Assembly: GCA_013399695.1 (NCBI GenBank)
Contig: VXAU01000197.1
Coordinates: 77,651 to 141,650 of the forward strand
Direction: 5' to 3'
From: Formicarius rufipectus
Taxonomy: Eukaryota > Chordata > Aves > Passeriformes > Formicariidae
DNA length: 64,000 nucleotides
In this document: positions 9,901-16,860 of the stretch, one piece after another
How positions within the stretch are numbered: position 1 is the first letter of the stretch
Layout: each line of letters begins with the position of its first letter
Notes under the pieces: model-generated
Database searches by the model: none
What the model saw: only the letters and a program-made list of their open reading frames with translations
Told to the model about the DNA's origin: nothing
Translations under genes and position numbers: made by a program

Positions 9901-12356
9901 CGATACGCAGTGCTGTAGAGAAGCAACTCAACTTAATAGCTCTGGGTAAAGCAAATTATCATCAGGTCCTGGAGCATACCCTTGACATTTTCAAAAGAAA
10001 ATTTCACTATTTTGTGGATTCTATTGCAGGTAAAACTTTTTACATGTGAAGTTCCCTAAAGTTGCTTTATTGTTGCATAGAAAATATGGATGTATTAGGT
10101 TCCTTTTAGAGGTTTAGGCTTTCTCAAAAGTTGTGCTAGGACTGGAAGTTTTCAATCAAATTAATTTGTTCTCCAAAGGGAAATGGACTGAATCATGTCC
10201 CCAAAACTCTACTACAAATGCATTCTATGTCTGTGTAGTGGTGAGTTTTTGAAAACTTGAGGCTGCCTGAACCTAGTGTTTGTGCATGCTCAGTGCACAA
10301 TGTTGTGTATTTAAAATATCCTCATAAAAAAGGAAGAGCATTGTGAAAGCAGTACTTTAATTCTCACTCCTGGACAGGCCTTGTAGATGATTTTGTACAA
10401 GTTTCCTCTTAAGAACCAGGATTCTATCATAAATGTGGTTATTTCTTTTGCAGGTATGGATGAACTGATGGAAGTGTCTTTTTCACCCTTGGCTGCCACG
10501 GGAAAGCCCCTTTCCCGCTGTGGTAAATGCCATCGTTTCATGAAGTATATTCAGGTAAGTTTGCCTTATACTTGGAATTTGAATTTCACTTGCTGGCAGA
10601 GTCATTGAGTAGAAACTTGTTTTGAATTTGGGTTAAATTGTTATTTTCAAGAGCACATTTCTGAAAGAAAAAGCCTGGTGGAGTTACTCCATGGGAAACA
10701 AGTCAGGGAGAAGCTCCAGCTGGATTTACTGCAAGTTTTAAACACTATGGACCCTGCAGTTGTTCAGGAGATTTGTGTTCTGTTTGCAGGCCAAGCCGAG
10801 TCGCCTGCACTGCTCCCACTGTGACGACACCTACAGTCTCCCACAGAACGGTACCATTAAACTGTACAAAGAGCTGCGTTGTCCCCTGGATGACTTTGAG
10901 CTGGTACTGTGGTCATCTGGATCCAGAGGAAAGAGCTATCCACTGTGTCCATACTGTTACAACCATCCTCCCTTCAGGGACATGAAAAAAGGTAGGAATT
11001 CTGCAAACATGCAGGTGTCACTCTCACTTGAAATTATTTAGGTGCAGTCTATACAATGTGCTTTTTAGGAGTTCTAAAATCACTGTTGCTTAGTATCAAG
11101 TGCTGTTCAAATTAGAATCTAGATACCTAAAATTCATGTCAAAGTTAGCAAAATTTATTAGTTAACTAATTTTTTATTATATTTTTTCTTTTCAAAAGAA
11201 GTAAGAAATTAATGTACCTGCATGCACTGTAGGTGACCTTTGGAACACTCAACGTGCAGTGAAAGACACTGAGATTCTGACACCTTGCAAACTGTAGTAA
11301 GCTCAGATAGGACTTAAGGTGAAAACCAGGTCTTGAGAATGTTACGATGCTGAGATAAATGGTGTGTCAAAAGCTGTTGAAAGAGATAAGAAAGGGTAAA
11401 AGTTGCAGTTGGTTTGGTAGCTGTGAAAGCAACACTGACTTAAAATAGTGCATGGAAGCTCTGAGTAACTGGAGATTTTTGGCATCTTTTTATTTCCATT
11501 TTTTAATTATAGTCTTGGACTAACAGTGAGTAGTTCAAGTATAAAATGGCACTTAGCTAAGAGTCACACATTTAATTGAAAATGTAATTAGATTTCACTA
11601 ATTTCATCATTCATGTGTCTAAACTGCCTGTACTGTGCAGTGGCAGTATCTGGCAATTCTGAAAGCCATTATAGAGAAATTCTTGAGCAAAGGATTATTC
11701 TGAGTATGTGAAGAGGCAAGTTGCCATTTTGGGAGCAGTTCTGTTCTTTAGTGATTTAGAAAACCTAATATACACTAAGGATCTTTTGATTTCTGTGTCT
11801 CACTTCCTCCAAACCGGGTAGTGTGGGTAGTACAAAGGGTTCCTTGTGGTATAGTTTTACTCTTCTCCCGCCAGGAATGGGCTGTAATGAGTGCACCCAC
11901 CCCACGTGCCAGCACTCCCTTAGCATGCTGGGCATTGGGCAGTGCGTCGAGTGCGAGAACGGGGTCCTGGTGCTCGACTCGACGTCGGGGCCCAAGTGGA
12001 AGATGGCCTGCAACAAGTGCAACGTCATCGTGCACTTCTTCGAGAACGCCCACAAGGTGCGGGTGTCGCCAGAGACCTGCGAGCTGTGCGAGGCGGCTCT
12101 TGTGGACGTGGATTTCAACAAAGCCAAATCCCCTCTGCCCGGTGATGAGACCCAGCACTCGGGCTGCGTGTTCTGTGACCCCGTCTTCCAGGACCTGGTG
12201 GAGCTGAAGCACGCGACCATGAGGCACCCCATGCACCGCGGGGGACAAGGGAAGAGGCAAGGGCGGGGAAGGGGCAAAGGCCGGAGACCTGGAGGAAGGC
12301 TCAACCCAAAGAAACCCAAGGACAAAATGGCAGCTCTGGCTGCTTACTTTGTATAA
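803..12356 (+). CDS. TOP3B: TOP3B, DNA topoisomerase III beta (15 exons, 5' end missing)
   Basis: Type IA topoisomerase that cuts one DNA or RNA strand through a 5'-phosphotyrosine link, passes a strand and reseals it. The family member works with TDRD3 on mRNA and in R-loop relief. Joined coding exons: 803-909, 1713-1787, 2694-2890, 3898-4054, 5167-5280, 6190-6280, 6588-6742, 6908-7013, 7695-7841, 8586-8759, 9525-9653, 9880-10029, 10454-10554, 10790-10991, 11875-12356. All introns are GT-AG and all phases agree. The product covers residues 68-862 in human numbering with no net length change. The TOPRIM motif DCDKEGE is at about 117-123, the catalytic Tyr is in SYPRTET at 336, CxxC-type zinc modules run from about 610 to 820, and the basic RGG/RG tail ends in AAYFV. 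The first 67 codons, including the start and the Lys near residue 10, lie upstream of the window. Exons and lengths were seen directly; function is from the family. Confidence 0.97.
1713..1787 (+). CDS. TOP3B: TOP3B exon, residues 104-128 (TOPRIM acidic motif)
   Basis: Twenty-five codons in phase 0, acceptor cacag and donor gtaaga. It contains VLWLDCDKEGENICFE, whose acidic residues (D117, D119, E121/E123) bind the Mg2+ used for cleavage and resealing in type IA enzymes. Confidence 0.97.
2694..2890 (+). CDS. TOP3B: TOP3B exon, residues 129-194
   Basis: Acceptor ttcattag, donor gtgaca, ending two bases into Arg194. It encodes VLDAVLPVMNKP and on to ELDLRIGCAFTR, which joins the TOPRIM domain to the gate domains. 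Residues 145-150 read GSERTI where human has GGEKTV, a mild change. A solo LTR begins about 58 bases after the donor. Confidence 0.96.
2948..3514 (+). mobile_element. Solo LTR of an avian endogenous retrovirus, in a TOP3B intron
   Basis: A block of about 570 bases begins TGTGGGTTAACCCCAGCTGG and ends CTCTAACACCACA. It resembles LTRs common in songbird genomes and shares with the LTR at 45866-46418 a central stretch reading ATCCCTTTGG, then CAGTTGGGATCAGCTGTCCT. Flanking sequence on both sides is TOP3B intron and there is no internal viral coding sequence, so it is a solo LTR. The left edge could lie at 2934 instead; no clear target-site duplication was confirmed. The family assignment is from memory of such repeats. 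Confidence 0.75.
3898..4054 (+). CDS. TOP3B: TOP3B exon, residues 194-246
   Basis: Acceptor ctcttag completes Arg194; donor gtaagt, phase 0. It encodes FQTKYFQGKYGNLDSSLIS and on to YWVLQAK, including the SFGPCQTPTLGF segment that is nearly invariant in type IA topoisomerases. Confidence 0.97.
5167..5280 (+). CDS. TOP3B: TOP3B exon, residues 247-284
   Basis: Thirty-eight codons in phase 0, the same number as human. It encodes VNPEKESSLTLDWDRVRVFD and on to KMAKEAK. The first ten residues differ from human more than neighbouring exons do, as expected for a surface region. Confidence 0.95.
6190..6280 (+). CDS. TOP3B: TOP3B exon, residues 285-315
   Basis: Acceptor ttttctag, donor gtatgt, ending one base into Gly315. 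It encodes a basic linker (SVSKKEKVKQRPLALNTVEM) leading into the helix before the catalytic tyrosine. Confidence 0.96.
6588..6742 (+). CDS. TOP3B: TOP3B exon with the catalytic tyrosine (residues 315-366)
   Basis: Acceptor atcttag, donor gtgagt, phase 0. It encodes GMGPQHAMQIAERLYTQGYI followed by SYPRTETTHYPENFDLKG. The tyrosine codon at 6650-6652 falls at residue 336, the active-site tyrosine of human TOP3B. Confidence 0.98.
6908..7013 (+). CDS. TOP3B: TOP3B exon, residues 367-402
   Basis: Acceptor cacccag, donor gtacag, ending one base into Gly402. It encodes VNALLSEGINRPRKGHDAGD followed by HPPITPM, the conserved HDAGDHPPITP motif next to the active site. Confidence 0.97.
7695..7841 (+). 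CDS. TOP3B: TOP3B exon, residues 402-451
   Basis: Acceptor ccccag, donor gtgagt. It encodes GGDGWRLYEYITRHFIATVS and on to KVVTSPG. Position 405 is Gly where human has Ala. It belongs to the topoisomerase gate domain. Confidence 0.96.
8586..8759 (+). CDS. TOP3B: TOP3B exon, residues 451-509
   Basis: Acceptor cctccag, donor gtagga. It encodes FTEIMPWHSIPLEESLPHCE and on to TEAELITLMEKHGIG, which is strongly conserved in the type IA family. Confidence 0.97.
9525..9653 (+). CDS. TOP3B: TOP3B exon, residues 509-552
   Basis: Acceptor tggcag, donor gtcagt. It encodes TDASIPVHINNICQRNYVTV and on to GIVLVHGYYKI, identical to human over nearly its whole length. Confidence 0.97.
9880..10029 (+). CDS. 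TOP3B: TOP3B exon, residues 552-602
   Basis: Acceptor ctgttag, donor gtaaaa. It encodes DAELVLPTIRSAVEKQLNLI and on to KFHYFVDSIAG, the last helical part of the topoisomerase core. Confidence 0.97.
10454..10554 (+). CDS. TOP3B: TOP3B exon, residues 602-635 (first zinc module)
   Basis: Acceptor tttgcag, donor gtaagt, phase 0. It encodes MDELMEVSFSPLAATGKPLS followed by RCGKCHRFMKYIQ. The CxxC pair starts the cysteine-rich C-terminal region. Confidence 0.97.
10790..10991 (+). CDS. TOP3B: TOP3B exon, residues 636-703 (zinc modules)
   Basis: Acceptor gtttgcag, donor gtagga. It contains CSHCDDTYSLPQNGT, CPLDDFELVLW and CPYCYNHPPF, paired cysteines of the zinc-ribbon type used for nucleic-acid binding and partner contact. 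Confidence 0.97.
11875..12356 (+). CDS. TOP3B: TOP3B terminal coding exon, residues 703-862
   Basis: Acceptor ccgccag; stop TAA at 12354-12356. It encodes further cysteine pairs (CNECTHPTCQH, CVEC, CNKC, CELCE, CVFCDP) and then a glycine/arginine-rich tail HRGGQGKRQGRGRGKGRRPG that corresponds to the RGG box used for RNA and TDRD3-FMRP contacts, ending KDKMAALAAYFV. The exon is visibly richer in GC and CpG than the other TOP3B exons, which makes long antisense frames open by chance. Confidence 0.98.
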
Positions 12357-12373
12357 TGGCCACACAACAGAAA

Positions 12374-12379
12374 AATAAA
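12374..12379 (+). terminator. TOP3B polyadenylation signal
   Basis: AATAAA 18 bases after the stop codon, followed by GT-rich sequence (tgtttttgagtgttttt) at about 12411-12427 as a downstream element. This implies a very short 3' UTR of about 40 bases. Longer forms cannot be excluded. Confidence 0.75.
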
Positions 12380-12395
12380 CTTCATACAAAAATTT

Positions 12396-15142
12396 GTTAC
12401 GCTTGGAGTATGTTTTTGAGTGTTTTTGGTCTTCACTGCTTTCCTGTTGTTAGAACAGTTAAAACACTGTAAGTTGTTGCATGTCTTAATTTAATCACAA
12501 AACAAATTCTTCTGGATGATCTGTTAGTAACTGAGTAAACCTTCAGGCTTTTAATTGTGATTCTTTGATACAAGAAGAGCTCACAAACAATAGGCACACT
12601 GAAGGAATCTACCTGGACTGTTACCTGTGGCTGATAGCAAGGAAATGAAATTTCTGTCTTCTGTCATTTCTGAGGCCTTTGTCAGCAACAGAAGTGCCAG
12701 GAATATAAGAACCGATAAAGATCAGTGTTATGCTGCTGTTGTCTTTAAGTGTGGCATGAGTCTTGCTTCATCTGAATCTTAAAAAATAATAAATGATCAG
12801 TAGCTGTCAGATTTTAAATTACATCTTCAGTAGCAAGAGCACTACTTCAAATCTGCCACTCTGCTGCATAAGTGGATAATGCCAAGAGACATACAAAATG
12901 GAAATTGTAAATGTGACAGGAAATATCTACCCTGAGCAGTGATTCCCAAATTATGGCCTGTGAAGTCAAGTTAGTGTCTTGTGGTCAATGAGGCCCAGTC
13001 AAACAAGGCTTCCTGCTACTGGAGGACAGATTGATTCTTTTTCTCTGTGGTCACACAGCAGATCATACCTGATGAAATGCAATTTGTACTGTCTGCTCCC
13101 CAGATTGTCATTTCAGCATTGCTTAGTTCTATTGTCAAAAGGAGGGTGTGATCATGTTTTTGTTTGGATCTGTATCTAACTACTGTGCCACTGGGTGAAA
13201 CACTGCAAAATCTAATTGTACAAATATATAATACTCTCTCCTTTCCTTCCATGTGCACATTCCTGAGCATGTCTGGTCATCTGGTCAAGTACAGTTTGTG
13301 TCATCTATACCCCCAAAACAGTTTCAGCTCTAGTTGTGGTTGGACCGGAGTTCAAAGGCTGCTGCATTTGAACCCAGAATGTGCAGAGCAACCTTGACAT
13401 GGGATTCACAGGCAACAGAGAGGAAAGACTAGTCCTTACAAAGGTAATGTACAACCCTGCTGTTTTAGTTGACACAGTGTGTGCATTTACTGAACCAGAG
13501 AACACAGCCCAAACACCACAGCCCCAAGCTTGTTCCTCTCACTGAATGTTTATACAGTTACAGCTCAAATGAGAACTCTTTTAGTAGTATTGCTTAAAAG
13601 ATGCAGCTGTTGGTAGTTTTTTTCAGTACTTTGTGATGGTTTGTTGGTTTGTTTGGTTTTTTCGTCAGTTCTTTCTGCTAAAATCAGTCTTACTATGTCC
13701 TTTAGGCTGGAGCAAGTAGCTTTTTTTCCCAAAGAACCACGACAGTGTCTTAAAAATCTGTAGTGCCTCAGAGTCATAGGTCTTGGCATAAACTGTGATT
13801 TTCAGGGTTCTTGTACTGATCCAGTTGTTTGAGTCCTCTGTTTCCTGTAGTCCACTCTGATACGTCAGGATACTGCTCTGAATCTCCCTGTGTGCCCAGC
13901 TGGCTGCTGCTGCTGGGAACTGGCTGTCTGCTGGGACTTCTGTGATGCTTGGAGATGGTCCTGGAAGTGCAGGGAATGTGTCATTAGTCATTCTCCATGG
14001 CTTCTGAGCTGAGTGGGAATGCTTTCCTCTTCCTCCAGGCATAGCTTTTATTTTCCCTATTTGCAGACAAACTTTGGCTTGCACAAATCTCTTTGCTGTA
14101 TTAGCCCCAGTGGAAATAAAGTGCTGGGAATTTCAAGTGCTTGGAATGAGCTGTTCACAGGATCTGGCGGATTTCTGTGGCTCCCCTGTGACTCCCACAA
14201 ATGGCAAAGTTCTTTCTGATCTATTAGTAACTGCAGTCATTTGGAACTGTCCATTCCCGTGCAAGGGGAAGAAAGGCCATGGGTTTGTGCTGTACCAGCA
14301 TCCACAGAAGCTTGTCCCTCTGCAGCTGGACAGTGAAGGCCTCCCCCCCTCAGCCTGGGAGAGGGCTGAGCAGGACTGGAGGTGCCACAGTGTCTCTCAG
14401 TGTGGTGGCCTGGCACACGGGCTGGTGGTGGCAGTGGTGTCCATAGTGGAGTGAAGAGCCTGCAGAGGTGATGAGTGGTTTGTTTCTACTTAAAACTTAG
14501 AGGCATATTCCTGACATTGCTTCAAAAGGCACAAGAGAGCAAGAAACCTCTGAAAATTATGAAGTCCCTGGAGATGTGCCTCAAACACTAGAGTGCATAC
14601 AGGACTTTCATTCACTGTTTCGTTGGAAGAGTCTGATGTGACAGTTCCATCTAGTTTGCTGATGCTCCCTCTCCCTTTTCTAAGCCAGAGGTGCTTTTAA
14701 ATGTGCAAGAAAAGATTATAGTTTGATTACTGGATCTAATTAGCAACTAGTTTGAGAAATAGGCCACTTTGCTGTCGTCCTTTTCAAAGTCATAGTACCT
14801 TTAGCTAACAACCTATTGAAGTGACAGTGCTTTGTGCTTTTGCAGTGATGAGGTTTTGAAAACTAGCACAGATGTTTTTCAATTAACTGCATAACAAAAA
14901 CATCTGGCATGGCTACAAAATCAGGTCTTCTGAAGCCATGTTTTTAAAGTCATTCTAGTGGGAATGGGAAAAAAATGGGATTGTGAGTAATATAGGGTGG
15001 GATTGTTTCAGTAAATTGGGATGCGCTCAGCCTGTGCACCCTTCCTGTTTGCACATATCTCTCTATGTGACTTGTCAGGGTGTGTAATTCTTCATAATCT
15101 GATGTAGGAATAAGTATTTTAGGATGGGAAAGCAGCTCAGCT
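12396..15142. other. Intergenic stretch between TOP3B and PPM1F
   Basis: About 2.7 kb with no recognised exon or RNA. The longest frame is a 139-codon minus-strand ORF at 13665-14084 with no domain I recognise and no ATG-led start of note. PPM1F exon 1, non-coding in mammals, may lie here or in the GC-rich segment downstream, but I cannot place it. Confidence 0.6.
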
Positions 15143-15735
15143 GGGTCAGTACTCATCTTGAGTACTGTGTACAGTTTTGGGCATGTGGTGGGTTGACCTT
15201 GGCTGGACACCAGTGTCCACCCAGCTGCTCTATCACTCCCCAGCCACACTGTAAAAAAAGGCATTAAACTGTTAGGGAGTGTCCAAAGGAGGACAAGGAG
15301 GATAGTGAAAAGTCTGGAGGAGAAGTTGTATGAACAGCAGCTGAGGTGACTTGGATTTGTTTAACGTGGAGGAGAGAAAACAGGGGTGATCTCTTTGGGG
15401 TCTTCAGCATCCTCAAGAGGTGCAGTGGAGGGGCAGGTACCAGTATCTTCACTCTCATGACCAGTAATAGGACTCGAGGAAATGGCATGAAGCTGAGTCA
15501 GAGGAGGTTTAGTTTGGATATCAGGAAAACTTTCTTCCTCCAGAGGGTGGTTGGGCACTGAACAGGGTCCCCAGAGCAGTGGTCACAGCACTGAGCCTGA
15601 CAGAGCTCAAGAAGTGTTTGGACAATGCTCTCAGGTACATGGTGTGACTTTTGGGGTGTCCTGCGCAGGGCCAGGAGTTGGACTCGGTGGTCCTGATGTG
15701 TCCGTTTTCCAACTCAATATGTTCTATGAGCTCTG
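15143..15735 (+). mobile_element. CR1 LINE 3' end, interrupted by a short LTR-like insertion
   Basis: Truncated CR1 in + orientation. It shows the usual CR1 3' landmarks in order: GTACTGTGTACAGTTTTGGG, GTCCAAAGGAGGACAAGGAG, the segment ending GATATCAGGAAAACTTTCTT, AGAGGGTGG, GTGGTCACAGCACTGAGCCT and the tail GGAGTTGGACTCGGTGG followed by TTCTATGAG. A 76-bp foreign block splits it at 15184-15259. Being 5' truncated and diverged, it is inactive. Confidence 0.88.
15184..15259 (+). mobile_element. Short LTR 5'-end fragment nested in the CR1
   Basis: A block starting TGTGGTGGGTTGACCTTGGC and ending GTAAAAAAA interrupts the CR1 and is flanked by GGCA on both sides (15180-15183 and 15260-15263). 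Its start matches the 5' end of bird LTRs of the same general kind as those at 2948 and 45866, but it is far too short for a whole LTR. Confidence 0.65.
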
Positions 15736-15892
15736 AGCACCGGGAGAGCTGGGGGAAGAGGCAGTTCAGGGAAACACCTTTCTGCTGCTGTCAGCCCTTC
15801 TCTCTGATGGCAGGGGCTGTGAGGAAGAAGGGCACCCTAAACTGTCTTTTGGAGAAAGCTGTTGTCCTTGGAGAAAGCTCCTGTCCTGTGCT

Positions 15893-16163
15893 ATGCAGTG
15901 CTGCGCTGTGCTGTGCCGTGCCATGCTGTGTGCCATGCTGTGTCATGCTGTGCTGTGCTATGCCATGCCCTCCCATCCCATGCTGTCCCATCCCATGCTG
16001 TGCCATGCTGTACAGCCCCATGCCATGCCATGCCGTCCCGTCCCATGCCATGCCATGCTATGCTATCCCGTGCCGTCCTATCCCATGTCATGCTATCCCA
16101 TCCCACGCTGTCCCGTCCCGTCCCGTCCCATGCCCTGCCGTCCCGTCCCGTCCCGTCCCGCCG
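15893..16163. repeat. Degenerate pentanucleotide minisatellite (CCATG / CCGTC type)
   Basis: About 270 bases built from 5-bp units such as CCATG, CTGTG, CCGTC and CCATC, more regular and GC-richer towards the right (repeated CCGTC at 16105-16160). The 5-bp period leaves frames open on both strands. It ends just before the GC-rich coding exon of PPM1F and the N at 16191, so copy number in the real genome may differ from what is shown. Confidence 0.9.
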
Positions 16164-16860
16164 CCCCCTGCTCCGGGCCCGGCCCCGCCCNCTCCGCTCG
16201 GCGCCTTCCTCAGGGACTTCCCTGCGCCGCTGGGCCCGGCAGAGCCGCTGCCCTGGAGCCCCGCGGGCTGCGGCGCCCTCAGCAGGGCCGAGGTGCCGGG
16301 CGCGCTGGCCGAGCGGGCGNCAGAGATGGGAGGGCAGGAGGAGGGATGGATGAGGGATGGAGGGGTGGATGAGGCAGCGGGGCCGCGGCAGGTGCAGGGG
16401 CGGGAGGCGCTTCCTCCTGACGCGGGGCCCGCAGCGGCTCCCGGGCGGTGTTCGTGCTGGGGATGGGCTTGTTGGGCTGTTTGTTCGCTCATTCCCCTCG
16501 TCCTGAGGGGCTTGTTGTGGCTGCTCACAGCGGGCTCCTGTCACGGGCCTCCTGTCCCGGCCCGTTGCCTTTGCAGCGCTGTTTGTGTGTGCGCTTCAGA
16601 AACACTCCTCACCCCCTCCCGCCGTGGGAGAGGTTCAATTACACGGCCGCAATTAGCGCGGTAGGGCGATTCGTGTGGTGAAGTACCTATAGGTGGAATT
16701 CTAGGCCCTAAGGGCGCCTGTGTGGGTCTGCTTGAAAGTCTGGGAGGGAAGGAGGAGCCCGAGAGCTGCGGCCCCCAGAGCTGTCCGGGGCGAGGAGGGG
16801 GTGCGGCTGCCCGGCCCCCCGAGCCCAGGGGAGCGGGATGTGCTTCTGCTTCTCCACTCG
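16100..16860. promoter_or_regulatory. GC- and CpG-rich segment around the PPM1F N-terminal exon
   Basis: Compared with the AT-rich flanks, this segment has many CpG dinucleotides (for example GGCCGCAATTAGCGCGG near 16645 and the dense stretch 16190-16320). It looks like a CpG island, suggesting the PPM1F promoter region is close. No start site or TATA box can be pinned, and single N bases at 16191 and 16320 show that the sequence is incomplete. Confidence 0.55.
16192..16319 (+). CDS. PPM1F: PPM1F N-terminal coding exon, partial, bounded by N bases
   Basis: The frame starting at codon 16191 reads PLGAFLRDFPAPLGPAEPLP, then WSPAGCGALSRAEVPGALAE and RA. This aligns with human PPM1F from about residue 23 to 63: the spacing of DFPA, the PLPW core, LS and the ELAE-like end all correspond. 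An N at 16191 precedes it and an N at 16320 ends it, so the initiator ATG, about 20 N-terminal residues, the last ten or so residues and the donor site are not visible. The next exon requires this one to end two bases into a codon. The homology was judged by eye and the region is poorly conserved even in mammals; the order and distance to the next exon support the call. Confidence 0.72.

Noticed and set aside
11765..12389. Two long minus-strand frames (186 and 204 codons) across the TOP3B last exon
   Set aside because: They are mirror frames of a GC-rich coding exon; no domain is seen and the sense strand fully explains the conservation.
13665..14084. A 139-codon minus-strand frame between TOP3B and PPM1F
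   Set aside because: No recognised domain, no ATG-led start of note and no splice or polyadenylation context. I considered a retrocopied gene but could not support it.
15891..16544. A 217-codon minus-strand frame with WDGTAWHGM-like repeats
   Set aside because: It is produced by the 5-bp repeat unit and GC-rich DNA.
16630..16660. GGTTCAATT near 16632 as a tRNA B-box
   Set aside because: No matching A-box, acceptor stem or T-stem pairing could be found around it.
15651..16664. A 337-codon + frame through the minisatellite
   Set aside because: Most of it is CR1 tail and pentanucleotide repeat, and it passes through two N bases. Only the PPM1F-like block inside it has support.
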